Below are positions 20,838 through 27,645 of a stretch of 30,917 nucleotides of DNA, in pieces. The DNA comes from a virus. Position 1 is the first letter of the stretch, and each line of letters starts with the position of its first letter. The translations under genes were made by a program, and so were the position numbers. The notes under the pieces were generated by a model, which searched no databases, had not been told where the DNA came from, and worked only from the letters and a program-made list of their open reading frames with translations. The stretch spans positions 1 to 30,917 of the IMG/VR virus record IMGVR_UViG_3300030328_000829; one strand, written 5' to 3'.

Positions 20838-22279
20838 CAGATCGCCCCTGCCTGACCTGCAAACCATCTAGATACAGCATCCTTCTGATCTGCGCTCATC
20901 CCAGCAGTACCAGCATTAAAAGCATTTAACTGATCCATCGTTGGGTTCGTACCATAATAATTTCTAGGACCTTGAGCTATAGCATCAGCAGTCTGATTAA
21001 ACACACCCATAGGATCCATCTGATTCATAGTAGGCTGATTCATTGAAGTAATAGCGCCACTGCCAAACATGTCGAACATGTTTTGCAACTGTGATTGCAT
21101 CAATCCTTGTTCAGCAGCCATCTGACCTCTGTTAATAGCGGATCTCTGATTCTCGTCCATCCAATCACGCACCGATGTTTCAAAGTCTCTGTCACCAAGA
21201 GACAACGCATTAGCACGATTTAATAGACCAGAATCAGCCATACCACGCTGATTAAACAAACCAGGAATCTGGCGCATCATTTCATCCCATTTACGATCCT
21301 GAGCCTGATCCCAAAAAGCACGAGATTCATCAACCATTCCTTCTTGATTTTCTAAATCAAACGTATCGGTTTGAAACTGTAAAAATTCTTCATTAGCAAA
21401 AGGATCGAATGTACTTAGATTACCTGGATTACCTCCAAGAGGATTACCACCATAATCGCCTCCCATGTCTGGAATGCCACCCATAGGGGGCATGACAGGA
21501 GGTGGTTGCACAGTTAGAGCTTCTTCAAGAATTACTGGATCAAACGTCTGTTCATAAGCGGCTTTATTAGCTTGAGCTTCTGCTTGAGCTTCAGCGTATT
21601 CTTCCATCGTGGGTAACGGAGAATCAATGCCATATTTTTTTCCACCAGGGGAATAAAAACTGCTAGTCACATCAGCGCCAACAGACGCAACAGGTGCCTG
21701 ATAACCAAACAAACCCTGATTACTAGGAACAGTTAAATCGTAGCTACTAGGAGCACCATCAATACCTGGCATGAATTTTCTGTCAGCCGAATCCACCTTA
21801 GGGGCAGCAGGAGTAGGATCATAACCAAACAAATTAGTGTTATTAGGGGCACTCATATTATAAGAAGAAGCAGTGCTTCCCGTTGAAGAAGGTGCCTGAG
21901 GCATAAACTTTCTGTCAGCAGAAGCAGCAGCATCTATCCGTCTTTGAACTTCACTCCAATCAACAGCTCCTAAACCACCCGCCGCTCCAGCAGCGGCACT
22001 GTTCATCATCGCTCTATCAGCACCCATAGGGGTGCCAGGAGTGCCTGCACCAGTTGTCGTAGGACGACGTGCCTGAGTCATCATATTTCTATCAGCAGTA
22101 GTGTTAGCATTAGGACGAACAATTTTATTGTTCAAACCAGGAATAGAACTTTTACCTCTTTGATTTTGACCAGGAGCCATTCCATGACCAGCAGTGAACT
22201 GGTTGGATTGGATTCTGTTCGCAGGAGTGTTAGTAGAAATCCTTGTTTTATTGTCTCTTATGACACCAGGATCTGGCAT
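20837..22279 (-). CDS. Repetitive virion-associated protein with ADR repeats, 480 aa
   Basis: Low-complexity N-terminal half rich in Asn, Pro, Gly, Ala and Met, containing four ADRxxM units (residues 62, 87, 121, 165). The last two are followed by similar 30-residue stretches ending in LFGY. Residues 205-290 are Pro/Gly rich. The C-terminal half is helical (DESRAFWDQAQDRKWDEMMRQIP). The final 36 residues (445-480) resemble residues 19-52 of the neighbouring 310-residue protein. There is no family hit by eye. Its place in the ejection-protein group suggests an internal or tail-associated component. Confidence 0.65.
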   Translation of the reverse strand: MPDPGVIRDNKTRISTNTPANRIQSNQFTAGHGMAPGQNQRGKSSIPGLNNKIVRPNANTTADRNMMTQARRPTTTGAGTPGTPMGADRAMMNSAAAGAAGGLGAVDWSEVQRRIDAAASADRKFMPQAPSSTGSTASSYNMSAPNNTNLFGYDPTPAAPKVDSADRKFMPGIDGAPSSYDLTVPSNQGLFGYQAPVASVGADVTSSFYSPGGKKYGIDSPLPTMEEYAEAQAEAQANKAAYEQTFDPVILEEALTVQPPPVMPPMGGIPDMGGDYGGNPLGGNPGNLSTFDPFANEEFLQFQTDTFDLENQEGMVDESRAFWDQAQDRKWDEMMRQIPGLFNQRGMADSGLLNRANALSLGDRDFETSVRDWMDENQRSAINRGQMAAEQGLMQSQLQNMFDMFGSGAITSMNQPTMNQMDPMGVFNQTADAIAQGPRNYYGTNPTMDQLNAFNAGTAGMSADQKDAVSRWFAGQAGAI

Positions 22280-22282
22280 GAT

Positions 22283-23215
22283 TTAGTAACCGCCAAGCCA
22301 ACCACGATTTGTTGTTGGATAATATGGCATTCGAGAATTTATGCCTGATGGTGGAAATTGTGGCATTCGAGAATTTATGCCTGATGGTGGCATAGTCGGC
22401 ATTGAAACAGGCGGTGTTCCTCTTCGTGGATAATCACCTACTTGAGGTCCTTGCATCATACTCATTGGTGGATATTGAGGAGCTTGTTGTCCTCTCATAC
22501 CTTGAATATGAGCAATCAAACCAGCTCGATGGTCCAACTCTCGTTGCAGTTGCTGATCAGCAAGATTTTCTCCTTGAGGATAAGGTCCTCTTTGTGGATT
22601 AACCCCCATGCCTCCCGTCATACCCATTTCACCTTGACCAAAATTAGGAGGTGAAAATGGAACGCTTCCCGTTCCTCCCGTCATTCCCATCTCACCTTGT
22701 TGTACAGGAACGCCACGAGTCATACCTCGCATCATAGCCATCTCACCTTGACCTATACCAGGAGATGAAGCTGGTGCCCCACCGCCAGTCATAGCCATCT
22801 CACCTTGACCAATAACAGGATTTGAACCTCCACCTAAAAAGCGTTGAGCTTCTGGTGTACGCAACCAATCTCTTACAAGATTTCCAACAATCGCTTGTTC
22901 CCCTTGGCCAACAGTACCTCTACGGCTTTCCCCTGTGCCTCCAGTAACACCCATTTCGCCTTGTTGAACACGACTAGGTGCTGGTTTGTCTCCAGGTTGC
23001 ACAGGAGATTTACCCGTACCACCCATTCTTTGACTCGAACCAAGCTCTCCAGCTTCACGATCAGCAACACCTCTAAACAAATTAGATAACTGTGCTTTCT
23101 GAGCGGGACTCATACCTTGAGTAGCTGACTCGAAAGCCGCCGACTGTTCAGTCGTCGGATTCCATTGACCTACGTCTTTCCCGCCTGTTTTACCTCTAAT
23201 AGCTCCATATGCCAT
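22283..23215 (-). CDS. QGEM-repeat virion-associated protein, 310 aa
   Basis: After an N-terminal module (residues 19-52, NPTTEQSAAFESATQGMS and onward) comes a low-complexity region with seven QGE(M) units at residues 85, 104, 137, 156, 173, 194 and 214, typically QGEMxMTGG and about 20 residues apart. A short helical part (220-240) follows, then a Pro/Met tail with PPSGINSRMP repeated twice. AAAGGA precedes the ATG. The protein is probably extended and flexible. Role unknown; it is co-transcribed with the fibre genes upstream and the ejection-type genes downstream. Confidence 0.7.
   Translation of the reverse strand: MAYGAIRGKTGGKDVGQWNPTTEQSAAFESATQGMSPAQKAQLSNLFRGVADREAGELGSSQRMGGTGKSPVQPGDKPAPSRVQQGEMGVTGGTGESRRGTVGQGEQAIVGNLVRDWLRTPEAQRFLGGGSNPVIGQGEMAMTGGGAPASSPGIGQGEMAMMRGMTRGVPVQQGEMGMTGGTGSVPFSPPNFGQGEMGMTGGMGVNPQRGPYPQGENLADQQLQRELDHRAGLIAHIQGMRGQQAPQYPPMSMMQGPQVGDYPRRGTPPVSMPTMPPSGINSRMPQFPPSGINSRMPYYPTTNRGWLGGY
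22325..22390 (-). repeat. Two identical 30-bp direct repeats
   Basis: Copies at 22325-22354 and 22361-22390 are identical over 30 bases with a 36-base period. They encode the two PPSGINSRMP units near the C-terminus of the QGEM protein. Perfect identity at the DNA level suggests a recent duplication or slippage. Confidence 0.9.
22562..22966 (-). repeat. Seven QGE(M)-coding degenerate repeats
   Basis: Seven imperfect repeats encode (G/Q)QGEMxMTGG-like units. On the plus strand they show as recurrent CATCTCACCTTG and CATTTCACCTTG words. The nucleotide copies differ at several positions, so the array is older than the 30-bp repeat beside it. Confidence 0.85.
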
Positions 23216-23226
23216 AATTTATTCCT

Positions 23227-23394
23227 TTAGTTAAAAACCTGTCCTGCAATTACAAGAGTGGCAGTGTCTACAACAACATCTAGAACAACAGCTCCGCTGC
23301 TGCCACCGCCACTGAGAGCAACTCCAGCACTGACATCCGAGATGTCGCCCGTGGAAACCTGATCTACCCTCTGAGAAATTCTCTGTACTGTCAT
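23227..23394 (-). CDS. Small virion-associated protein, 55 aa
   Basis: The start at 23394 has AAGGA upstream. The product (MTVQRISQRVDQVSTGDISD and onward) has a polar helix start, a Gly/Ser turn (ALSGGGSSGAV), and a hydrophobic strand-like end (VVLDVVVDTATLVIAGQVFN). No family is recognised. It lies among minor structural genes with the same AAGGAATAA-type leader as its neighbours and may be a small decoration or tail component. Confidence 0.65.
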   Translation of the reverse strand: MTVQRISQRVDQVSTGDISDVSAGVALSGGGSSGAVVLDVVVDTATLVIAGQVFN

Positions 23395-23402
23395 ATAATT
23401 CC

Positions 23403-23690
23403 TTATCCAAAGTACGTAATCTGAATATCCGAATCAGAAGAACCGACTCTGATAAACTTCACGTCCGACAAATCGTCTTGGTACAAATCCATGACACTGT
23501 ATGGGTTCAAATAGTGACCCACAGAAGCAGTTGGTGTACCCCAACGTGCCCGTATAGCTTCAGCGCCATTAGTTACCATCGCTGCAACAGCGCCAGTAGG
23601 CACAGTGCAAGCAACAGCTGTACTAGATACTGTTAATGCCTGATCACCTATGGCAGAACCATAAGAAGAAGCATTCCGTCTTATCCCCAT
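23403..23690 (-). CDS. Small beta-rich virion protein, 95 aa
   Basis: The product (MGIRRNASSYGSAIGDQALT and onward) is rich in Val, Ala, Thr and Gly. It carries a strand pattern (AVACTVPTGAVAAMVTNGAEAIRARWG) and an end IRVGSSDSDIQITYFG that resembles small jelly-roll-like virion proteins found in many phages. AGAGGA precedes the ATG. Function is inferred from context only: a minor tail or fibre-connecting protein. Confidence 0.6.
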   Translation of the reverse strand: MGIRRNASSYGSAIGDQALTVSSTAVACTVPTGAVAAMVTNGAEAIRARWGTPTASVGHYLNPYSVMDLYQDDLSDVKFIRVGSSDSDIQITYFG

Positions 23691-23840
23691 TTAATTCCTC
23701 TTTCCAAAGATATTCAATCTATTTGCACTAACTTCATCGTCCATGTCACTTAACTTCTGGGACAGTTTCCTAAGTTCGTACTCAATACTTCTGGCGTTCT
23801 GTCCCAAAAACTTGTGAGAAGGCTTATAAACAACTGTCAT
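23691..23840 (-). CDS. Small coiled-coil protein, 49 aa
   Basis: Starts on a TAATG junction with the tail assembly chaperone gene. The product has a basic start (MTVVYKPSHKF), then a charged helix with heptad-like Leu spacing (RSIEYELRKLSQKLSDMDDEV) and a basic end. It may bind a tail protein or the chaperone. No family is recognised; support comes from the coupled start and its exact fit in the gap. Confidence 0.65.
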   Translation of the reverse strand: MTVVYKPSHKFLGQNARSIEYELRKLSQKLSDMDDEVSANRLNIFGKRN

Positions 23841-24124
23841 TATCCTGGTGGCGTAGGCCAAACAACTTCGGACACCTTGCTGTGTTTGCTAGGTAGGTCA
23901 CGTAGTTCTTGACGGTATGCCGCCCATTCCTCAGCAGTGTGCGCCCCTAGGGCTGCGTCTGCTATTTGTGTCCAATCAGAACCAGTCAATAAAGAATTTC
24001 GTGTTCCACGAATATGAGTAAAATCAAGATCCGCTTCTTCACGCATTGCTTCCATTTCTGCTATTTCTTCATCTGTTAATTCGATTACCTCGTTATTAAC
24101 AATTTTTGTTGGTTTATCTGCCAT
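23840..24124 (-). CDS. Tail assembly chaperone-like protein, 94 aa
   Basis: The C-terminal half carries the pattern RNSLLTGSDWTQIADAAL, then EEWAAYRQELRDLP and VVWPTPP. This is the hallmark of phage tail fibre assembly chaperones (Phage_tail_APC type), in which the RxxLRDLP...WP stretch is conserved. The N-terminus is an acidic helix (ELTDEEIAEMEAMREEAD). These proteins help fibre trimers fold and are usually encoded next to them, as here: three fibre-like genes lie just upstream. AAGGA precedes the start. Confidence 0.85.
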   Translation of the reverse strand: MADKPTKIVNNEVIELTDEEIAEMEAMREEADLDFTHIRGTRNSLLTGSDWTQIADAALGAHTAEEWAAYRQELRDLPSKHSKVSEVVWPTPPG

Positions 24125-24136
24125 ATTATTTATTCC

Positions 24137-24700
24137 TTAACTTGGGGTTGCGTCTAACGCATATACTGTAAAAGTAGAATGTTCTTCAAAAGTTCCAGAT
24201 GAGGGAGTTAACTTGATTGAATTTATAACACCTGTGTTAGCCCATGAACCACAACCAAAACCAGTAAAGAAATGATTGGTAGTGTTGCTAAAATTAGGTC
24301 GCCAACCTTTCCACATCAACTGTTTATTTTTTCCGCTGTACGCATAATTAGGTATCCACATTTCAACAGTTGAAAAAGCGCCCCCCGTGTCACCATCTAA
24401 AGCAGCCGCACTTGTGACAATTTTATCAGCATTGCCAGGACTATTGTAACTTGTGGCTGAAGCAGAACCATCTGAGATGTAGCCATAACGATAATTGTAA
24501 TTACTGCCTGTATCTATACTTCCACTGGTTCCTAATTGAACCCACACGTAGCGGAAATTTCCTGATGCTACCGAATCATCTATTCTAACATTCGCAACAA
24601 CGTACAAATGATCGTAACTCGTAGAAAACCCTGTCTGTTCATAGTTGGCGGCACCACTACCACCAACATCTGTGTGATTTATAACATTCCAAACTGCCAT
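24137..24700 (-). CDS. Fibre/receptor-binding paralogue A, 187 aa
   Basis: A beta-rich, Ser/Thr/Gly/Tyr/Asn-rich protein of the kind found at fibre tips. It begins AVWNVINHTDVGGSGAANYE, where a strand and loop precede YDHLYVVANVR, and ends INSIKLTPSSGTFEEHSTFTVYAL. The same order (xYxHLxxxxxxR ... I-x-(T/S)-(V/I) ... S-x-F-T-L-Y) appears in the next two genes, so the three are paralogues. The start is on a TAATG junction with paralogue B. The receptor-binding role is inferred from composition and from the nearby chaperone. Confidence 0.65.
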   Translation of the reverse strand: MAVWNVINHTDVGGSGAANYEQTGFSTSYDHLYVVANVRIDDSVASGNFRYVWVQLGTSGSIDTGSNYNYRYGYISDGSASATSYNSPGNADKIVTSAAALDGDTGGAFSTVEMWIPNYAYSGKNKQLMWKGWRPNFSNTTNHFFTGFGCGSWANTGVINSIKLTPSSGTFEEHSTFTVYALDATPS

Positions 24701-25257
24701 TATGAACTCTTCAATCCGTATAAAGTGAATACTGATCCTCTAGTAAAATTAGATCCCGTGTAAGGAGTAAATGAAACAGTGGATATAGCACTATCGCTTA
24801 CACCTGTACCTGTGCCTGAGATACCACCTGCCATCAATAAATAAACGGTGCCACTCGCTGAACCAGTGTGAGTTTGATTATTATATGTCGTTGATGCCGC
24901 ACTCTTATATTTATCAGTCGAAGTGTAATCAGGTATTAGTATTTCCGTTACACCAAAAGACTCAGCCTCAGGGCGTTGACTTGTTGCCAACGGTGGCCAG
25001 AAAGCATCGTTGCCAGACACATAACTGCTGAAACCTAGCGTAGAACCTGTGCCATATAATTGGAATATGTACCAGTTGGAAGTCGCATCACTATTAAAAC
25101 GAACTTTCATAGCATCATAATGATTACTGCTAGTCGAATCTGTTTTTGCAGAAACGTGTGCTTTCAAATGTGTGTAAGTAGCAGGAATAGATCCAAAACT
25201 TACACTTGATTGGGCTGCCTCTAAATATGTTTGATTTACTATTTCGATAATTGCCAT
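24700..25257 (-). CDS. Fibre/receptor-binding paralogue B, 185 aa
   Basis: Same size and architecture as its neighbour: VSFGSIPATYTHLKAHVSAK near residues 19-38, a region with DAMKVRFNSDATSNWY, EILIPDYTSTDKYKS, and the end ISTVSFTPYTGSNFTRGSVFTLYGL. The last stretch is typical of a compact beta-sandwich domain seen on phage fibres and capsid decorations. It is coupled to paralogue A by TAATG and lies two bases after paralogue C. No enzyme motif is visible. Confidence 0.65.
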   Translation of the reverse strand: MAIIEIVNQTYLEAAQSSVSFGSIPATYTHLKAHVSAKTDSTSSNHYDAMKVRFNSDATSNWYIFQLYGTGSTLGFSSYVSGNDAFWPPLATSQRPEAESFGVTEILIPDYTSTDKYKSAASTTYNNQTHTGSASGTVYLLMAGGISGTGTGVSDSAISTVSFTPYTGSNFTRGSVFTLYGLKSS

Positions 25258-25259
25258 AA

Positions 25260-25868
25260 TTACACCATCTTTGGCAAAACGCCATATAAATCGAATCGGG
25301 AACCTGTACGGAAATAGAACCCTCCAGCCAAAATATCTATTTCAGTGATCGGATCTTGTTTATACATAACATTCCCATCAACAGAACTGTAACCAGTCTG
25401 TCCTGTAGAAGCCCCTACAGAAGCACCGCCATGTTGAGAAAGGCAAGTCTTTGCTTTCCCACTGTTAATATCATAGATGTATCCAACAATGCACCCAAAA
25501 TAGTTACTGCTCCCACCTTCATTAGCGGGACCGTAACCCATGTAATAGTTGTTTCTAAAACTGCTTTGTGCAGAAGCAGCAAGAACAGAAGCAGTTGTTA
25601 TTTGTGACATGTCTTGATTGCCGTAAGTGTTATTGGTCGTATTATTATTAAGTTGAATCTTTACGTCACCCCAATTAGCCCCGTCATAAGTGTTTTGAGA
25701 ATATATAAATACTACAAGATCCAAATATTGCGACCAGTTGTTCTGACCAGTGGAAGAAGTCCACGTAATCGTGGCGGTTGTATCATTAGCCGTTGTTGTT
25801 GACTGGAGGCAAACCCACGGCTCAGGTTGAGTTAAAACACCATCTACTATGTACGTTGGATCAGCCAT
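25260..25868 (-). CDS. Fibre/receptor-binding paralogue C, 202 aa
   Basis: The third and most divergent member. It is a Thr/Asn/Ser/Gly-rich beta protein with TYGNQDMSQITTASVLAASAQ in the middle and the shared end ITEIDILAGGFYFRTGSRFDLYGVLP. Its first 40 residues (VDGVLTQPEPWVCLQSTTTAND) differ from the other two. The start is on a TAATG junction with the Gly-rich spike gene. It probably contributes to the same adsorption structure, perhaps as an alternate receptor binder. Confidence 0.6.
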   Translation of the reverse strand: MADPTYIVDGVLTQPEPWVCLQSTTTANDTTATITWTSSTGQNNWSQYLDLVVFIYSQNTYDGANWGDVKIQLNNNTTNNTYGNQDMSQITTASVLAASAQSSFRNNYYMGYGPANEGGSSNYFGCIVGYIYDINSGKAKTCLSQHGGASVGASTGQTGYSSVDGNVMYKQDPITEIDILAGGFYFRTGSRFDLYGVLPKMV

Positions 25869-26854
25869 TATGCAGCCACCACGTATCTGATTAGAACTAT
25901 ACCAGCGCCACCATTACCAGCAGGATTAGTGTTAGCAGCATTACCTCCACCACCGCCACCAGTATTAGGAACACCTCCATCACCTGTTCTTGCATTCGCT
26001 ACTATACCAGGAGCACCGCCACCAGTACCACCAGTACCAGCAGTAGTAGTCGCTCCGCCGCCACCGCCACCAGCATATGTGCGAGTTGAAGCCGTTATAC
26101 CATATTTGCCTGATACGCCGTTACCGCCAGCACCACCAGCCTGTCCAGAAGCATTACTACCTGTAGCGCCCATACCACCACCGCCACCGCCCGAAGGGTG
26201 AGTAGTGCTAAACATGGCTCCTGTGCCACCTGCATAACCGCTTCCATTAGCGGCACCACCAGCACCTACTGTGCTAGTTGGATCAGCGCCACCGCCACCA
26301 CCGTTGCCGTCTGTAGCGGAACCTGCGCCACCAGCGGCACCGTTACTTGCGCCATAACCTCCACCACCAGCAGTGATTCCTAAAGCGGAAGAATTGACAC
26401 CAACAGTACCATTAGCGGGACTTCCTGTTGCGGCACCCGCACCACCTGTACCAACAGTAATAGTGTAAGGACTTGAAGCAGTATCAACAGTGACTGCGCC
26501 TGAAGCGGTTAAAACACCACCAGCACCTCCACCGCCGCCTCCACCAAAGTATGAACCTGAACTATGACCATTTCCTCCACCGCCACCGCCACCGATTATC
26601 AAATAATCAACGTCAGCGGAACCAGCCAAAACCTCAAACGAACCAGAACCCCTGAAAGCATGAACACGATACGTCGTACCAGAATCCTCATACTGAGAAA
26701 TCATCCCACCGAAAGCAGTAAAAGCACCACCACCAGCCAAACCGCCATTCATCCACGCAGAAACAGCCGTAGACGGATTAGCCTTCGGCAAATCCTTACG
26801 ACCCTTCCACGTAGAAACCGCAGTACTAGGGTTAGTCCTATCTTGTCGAAACAC
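25868..26854 (-). CDS. Glycine-rich tail fibre tip protein, GTG start, 328 aa
   Basis: Residues 1-45 carry a duplicated NPSTAVSxW motif. Residues 45-85 form a short ordered domain (TYRVHAFRGSGSFEVLAGSADVDYLIIGG). The rest is dominated by runs of four to eight Gly, with Ala, Asn, Ser and Thr between, ending GGAGIVLIRYVVAA. This matches the polyglycine-helix adhesins at phage fibre tips, in which Gly-rich loops set host range. The start is GTG with GAGGT upstream. The ordered start plus LIRY end is the usual frame of such proteins. Confidence 0.8.
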   Translation of the reverse strand: MFRQDRTNPSTAVSTWKGRKDLPKANPSTAVSAWMNGGLAGGGAFTAFGGMISQYEDSGTTYRVHAFRGSGSFEVLAGSADVDYLIIGGGGGGGNGHSSGSYFGGGGGGGAGGVLTASGAVTVDTASSPYTITVGTGGAGAATGSPANGTVGVNSSALGITAGGGGYGASNGAAGGAGSATDGNGGGGGADPTSTVGAGGAANGSGYAGGTGAMFSTTHPSGGGGGGMGATGSNASGQAGGAGGNGVSGKYGITASTRTYAGGGGGGATTTAGTGGTGGGAPGIVANARTGDGGVPNTGGGGGGNAANTNPAGNGGAGIVLIRYVVAA

Positions 26855-26864
26855 TAAAGGACCT

Positions 26865-27218
26865 CTACTTGTCTATTTTATTAACAAAACCATTGACGTT
26901 AACTACGTTAGCAGCAGCAGCGAAAGCCTTAACCACGGCACCATTTTGCAATAGTAAACCAGGGCATACAAGAACCCAGCCTGCTTCGGCTGTAATAGTA
27001 ACTTCTGTCAGATCATCTGGTGATGTTGTACCACCGTATTCAATGGTCAGTTTCCTGTCCGATGAATCCGTGTTACAGGCGTACAACCAGATTTCTTCTA
27101 AATCTGTTGTACCTGCAACGGCAGTGTGAATAGTTGTTCCAGCGGAAGCCGTAGCTGCCACTTTAATATTCTTACCGTTGGTACCACCTGACAGTAATTC
27201 TTTTGAATATGTTGCCAT
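26865..27218 (-). CDS. Small virion structural protein, 117 aa
   Basis: A beta-rich protein with the pattern TTIHTAVAGTTDLEEIWLYACNTDSSDRKLTIEYGGTT and the end AANVVNVNGFVNKID, typical of small phage proteins that stack on tail or fibre parts. AAGGA lies upstream of the ATG. It sits between the fibre tip gene and a fibre-shaft-like gene, so it may join the fibre to the tail. No named family could be assigned by eye. Confidence 0.6.
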   Translation of the reverse strand: MATYSKELLSGGTNGKNIKVAATASAGTTIHTAVAGTTDLEEIWLYACNTDSSDRKLTIEYGGTTSPDDLTEVTITAEAGWVLVCPGLLLQNGAVVKAFAAAANVVNVNGFVNKIDK

Positions 27219-27234
27219 ATTGCCTTTCCTTTAT

Positions 27235-27645
27235 TTAATTGAAAACCGAGTTAGCGATTATATTGTCCTGATCGTCCCAGACTGAGCCTGTGATATCAGA
27301 AGTTAAAGCTACAGTTCCAGTCGCATCAGGCAATGTTATAGTCCTGTCAGCCGTTGGTCCTGCTGCTTTTAAAAAAGTTTCATAATCATCAGCGGATGCG
27401 CCTTCAAATCCAATCCACGAATCTACACCTTGTAATTCAATATTGTTATGAAATTTAGATAATCCAGTAAAAACAGTAAGTTGATCTACAGTTAAATTAC
27501 CAGCTACATTTACAGTGGTTCCACTAGCACCCAAAGTAGGTGTTGCTGCTACCCATGCCTCAATATCATCAAAGTTCTGATTCATGTCGGCAGCAACTAT
27601 TGTTGTTCCTGCCGAGAAACTATTAGTGACAGCAAGAGCGCCCAT
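27235..27645 (-). CDS. Tail fibre shaft-like protein, 136 aa
   Basis: Contains the fibre signature ADRTITLPDATGTVALTSDI near residues 98-118, common in the stem or C-terminal region of phage tail fibres. Before it is a beta-repeat-like stretch (TVNVAGNLTVDQLTVFTGLS). The N-terminus (ALAVTNSFSAGTTIVAADMNQNFDDIEAW) resembles the anchor start of small fibres that attach to the tail. It is short for a complete fibre and may act as a linker for the adhesins downstream. AAGG lies upstream of the start. Confidence 0.7.
   Translation of the reverse strand: MGALAVTNSFSAGTTIVAADMNQNFDDIEAWVAATPTLGASGTTVNVAGNLTVDQLTVFTGLSKFHNNIELQGVDSWIGFEGASADDYETFLKAAGPTADRTITLPDATGTVALTSDITGSVWDDQDNIIANSVFN

Noticed and set aside
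22325-22390. Short direct repeats as a CRISPR-like array
   Set aside because: Only two units, in frame, with a 6-base gap, encoding a repeated peptide. It is a coding tandem repeat.
25929-26201. Proline-rich frame on the plus strand opposite the Gly-rich gene
   Set aside because: Pro runs are the reverse complement of Gly codons; no start signals; it is a shadow of the real gene.
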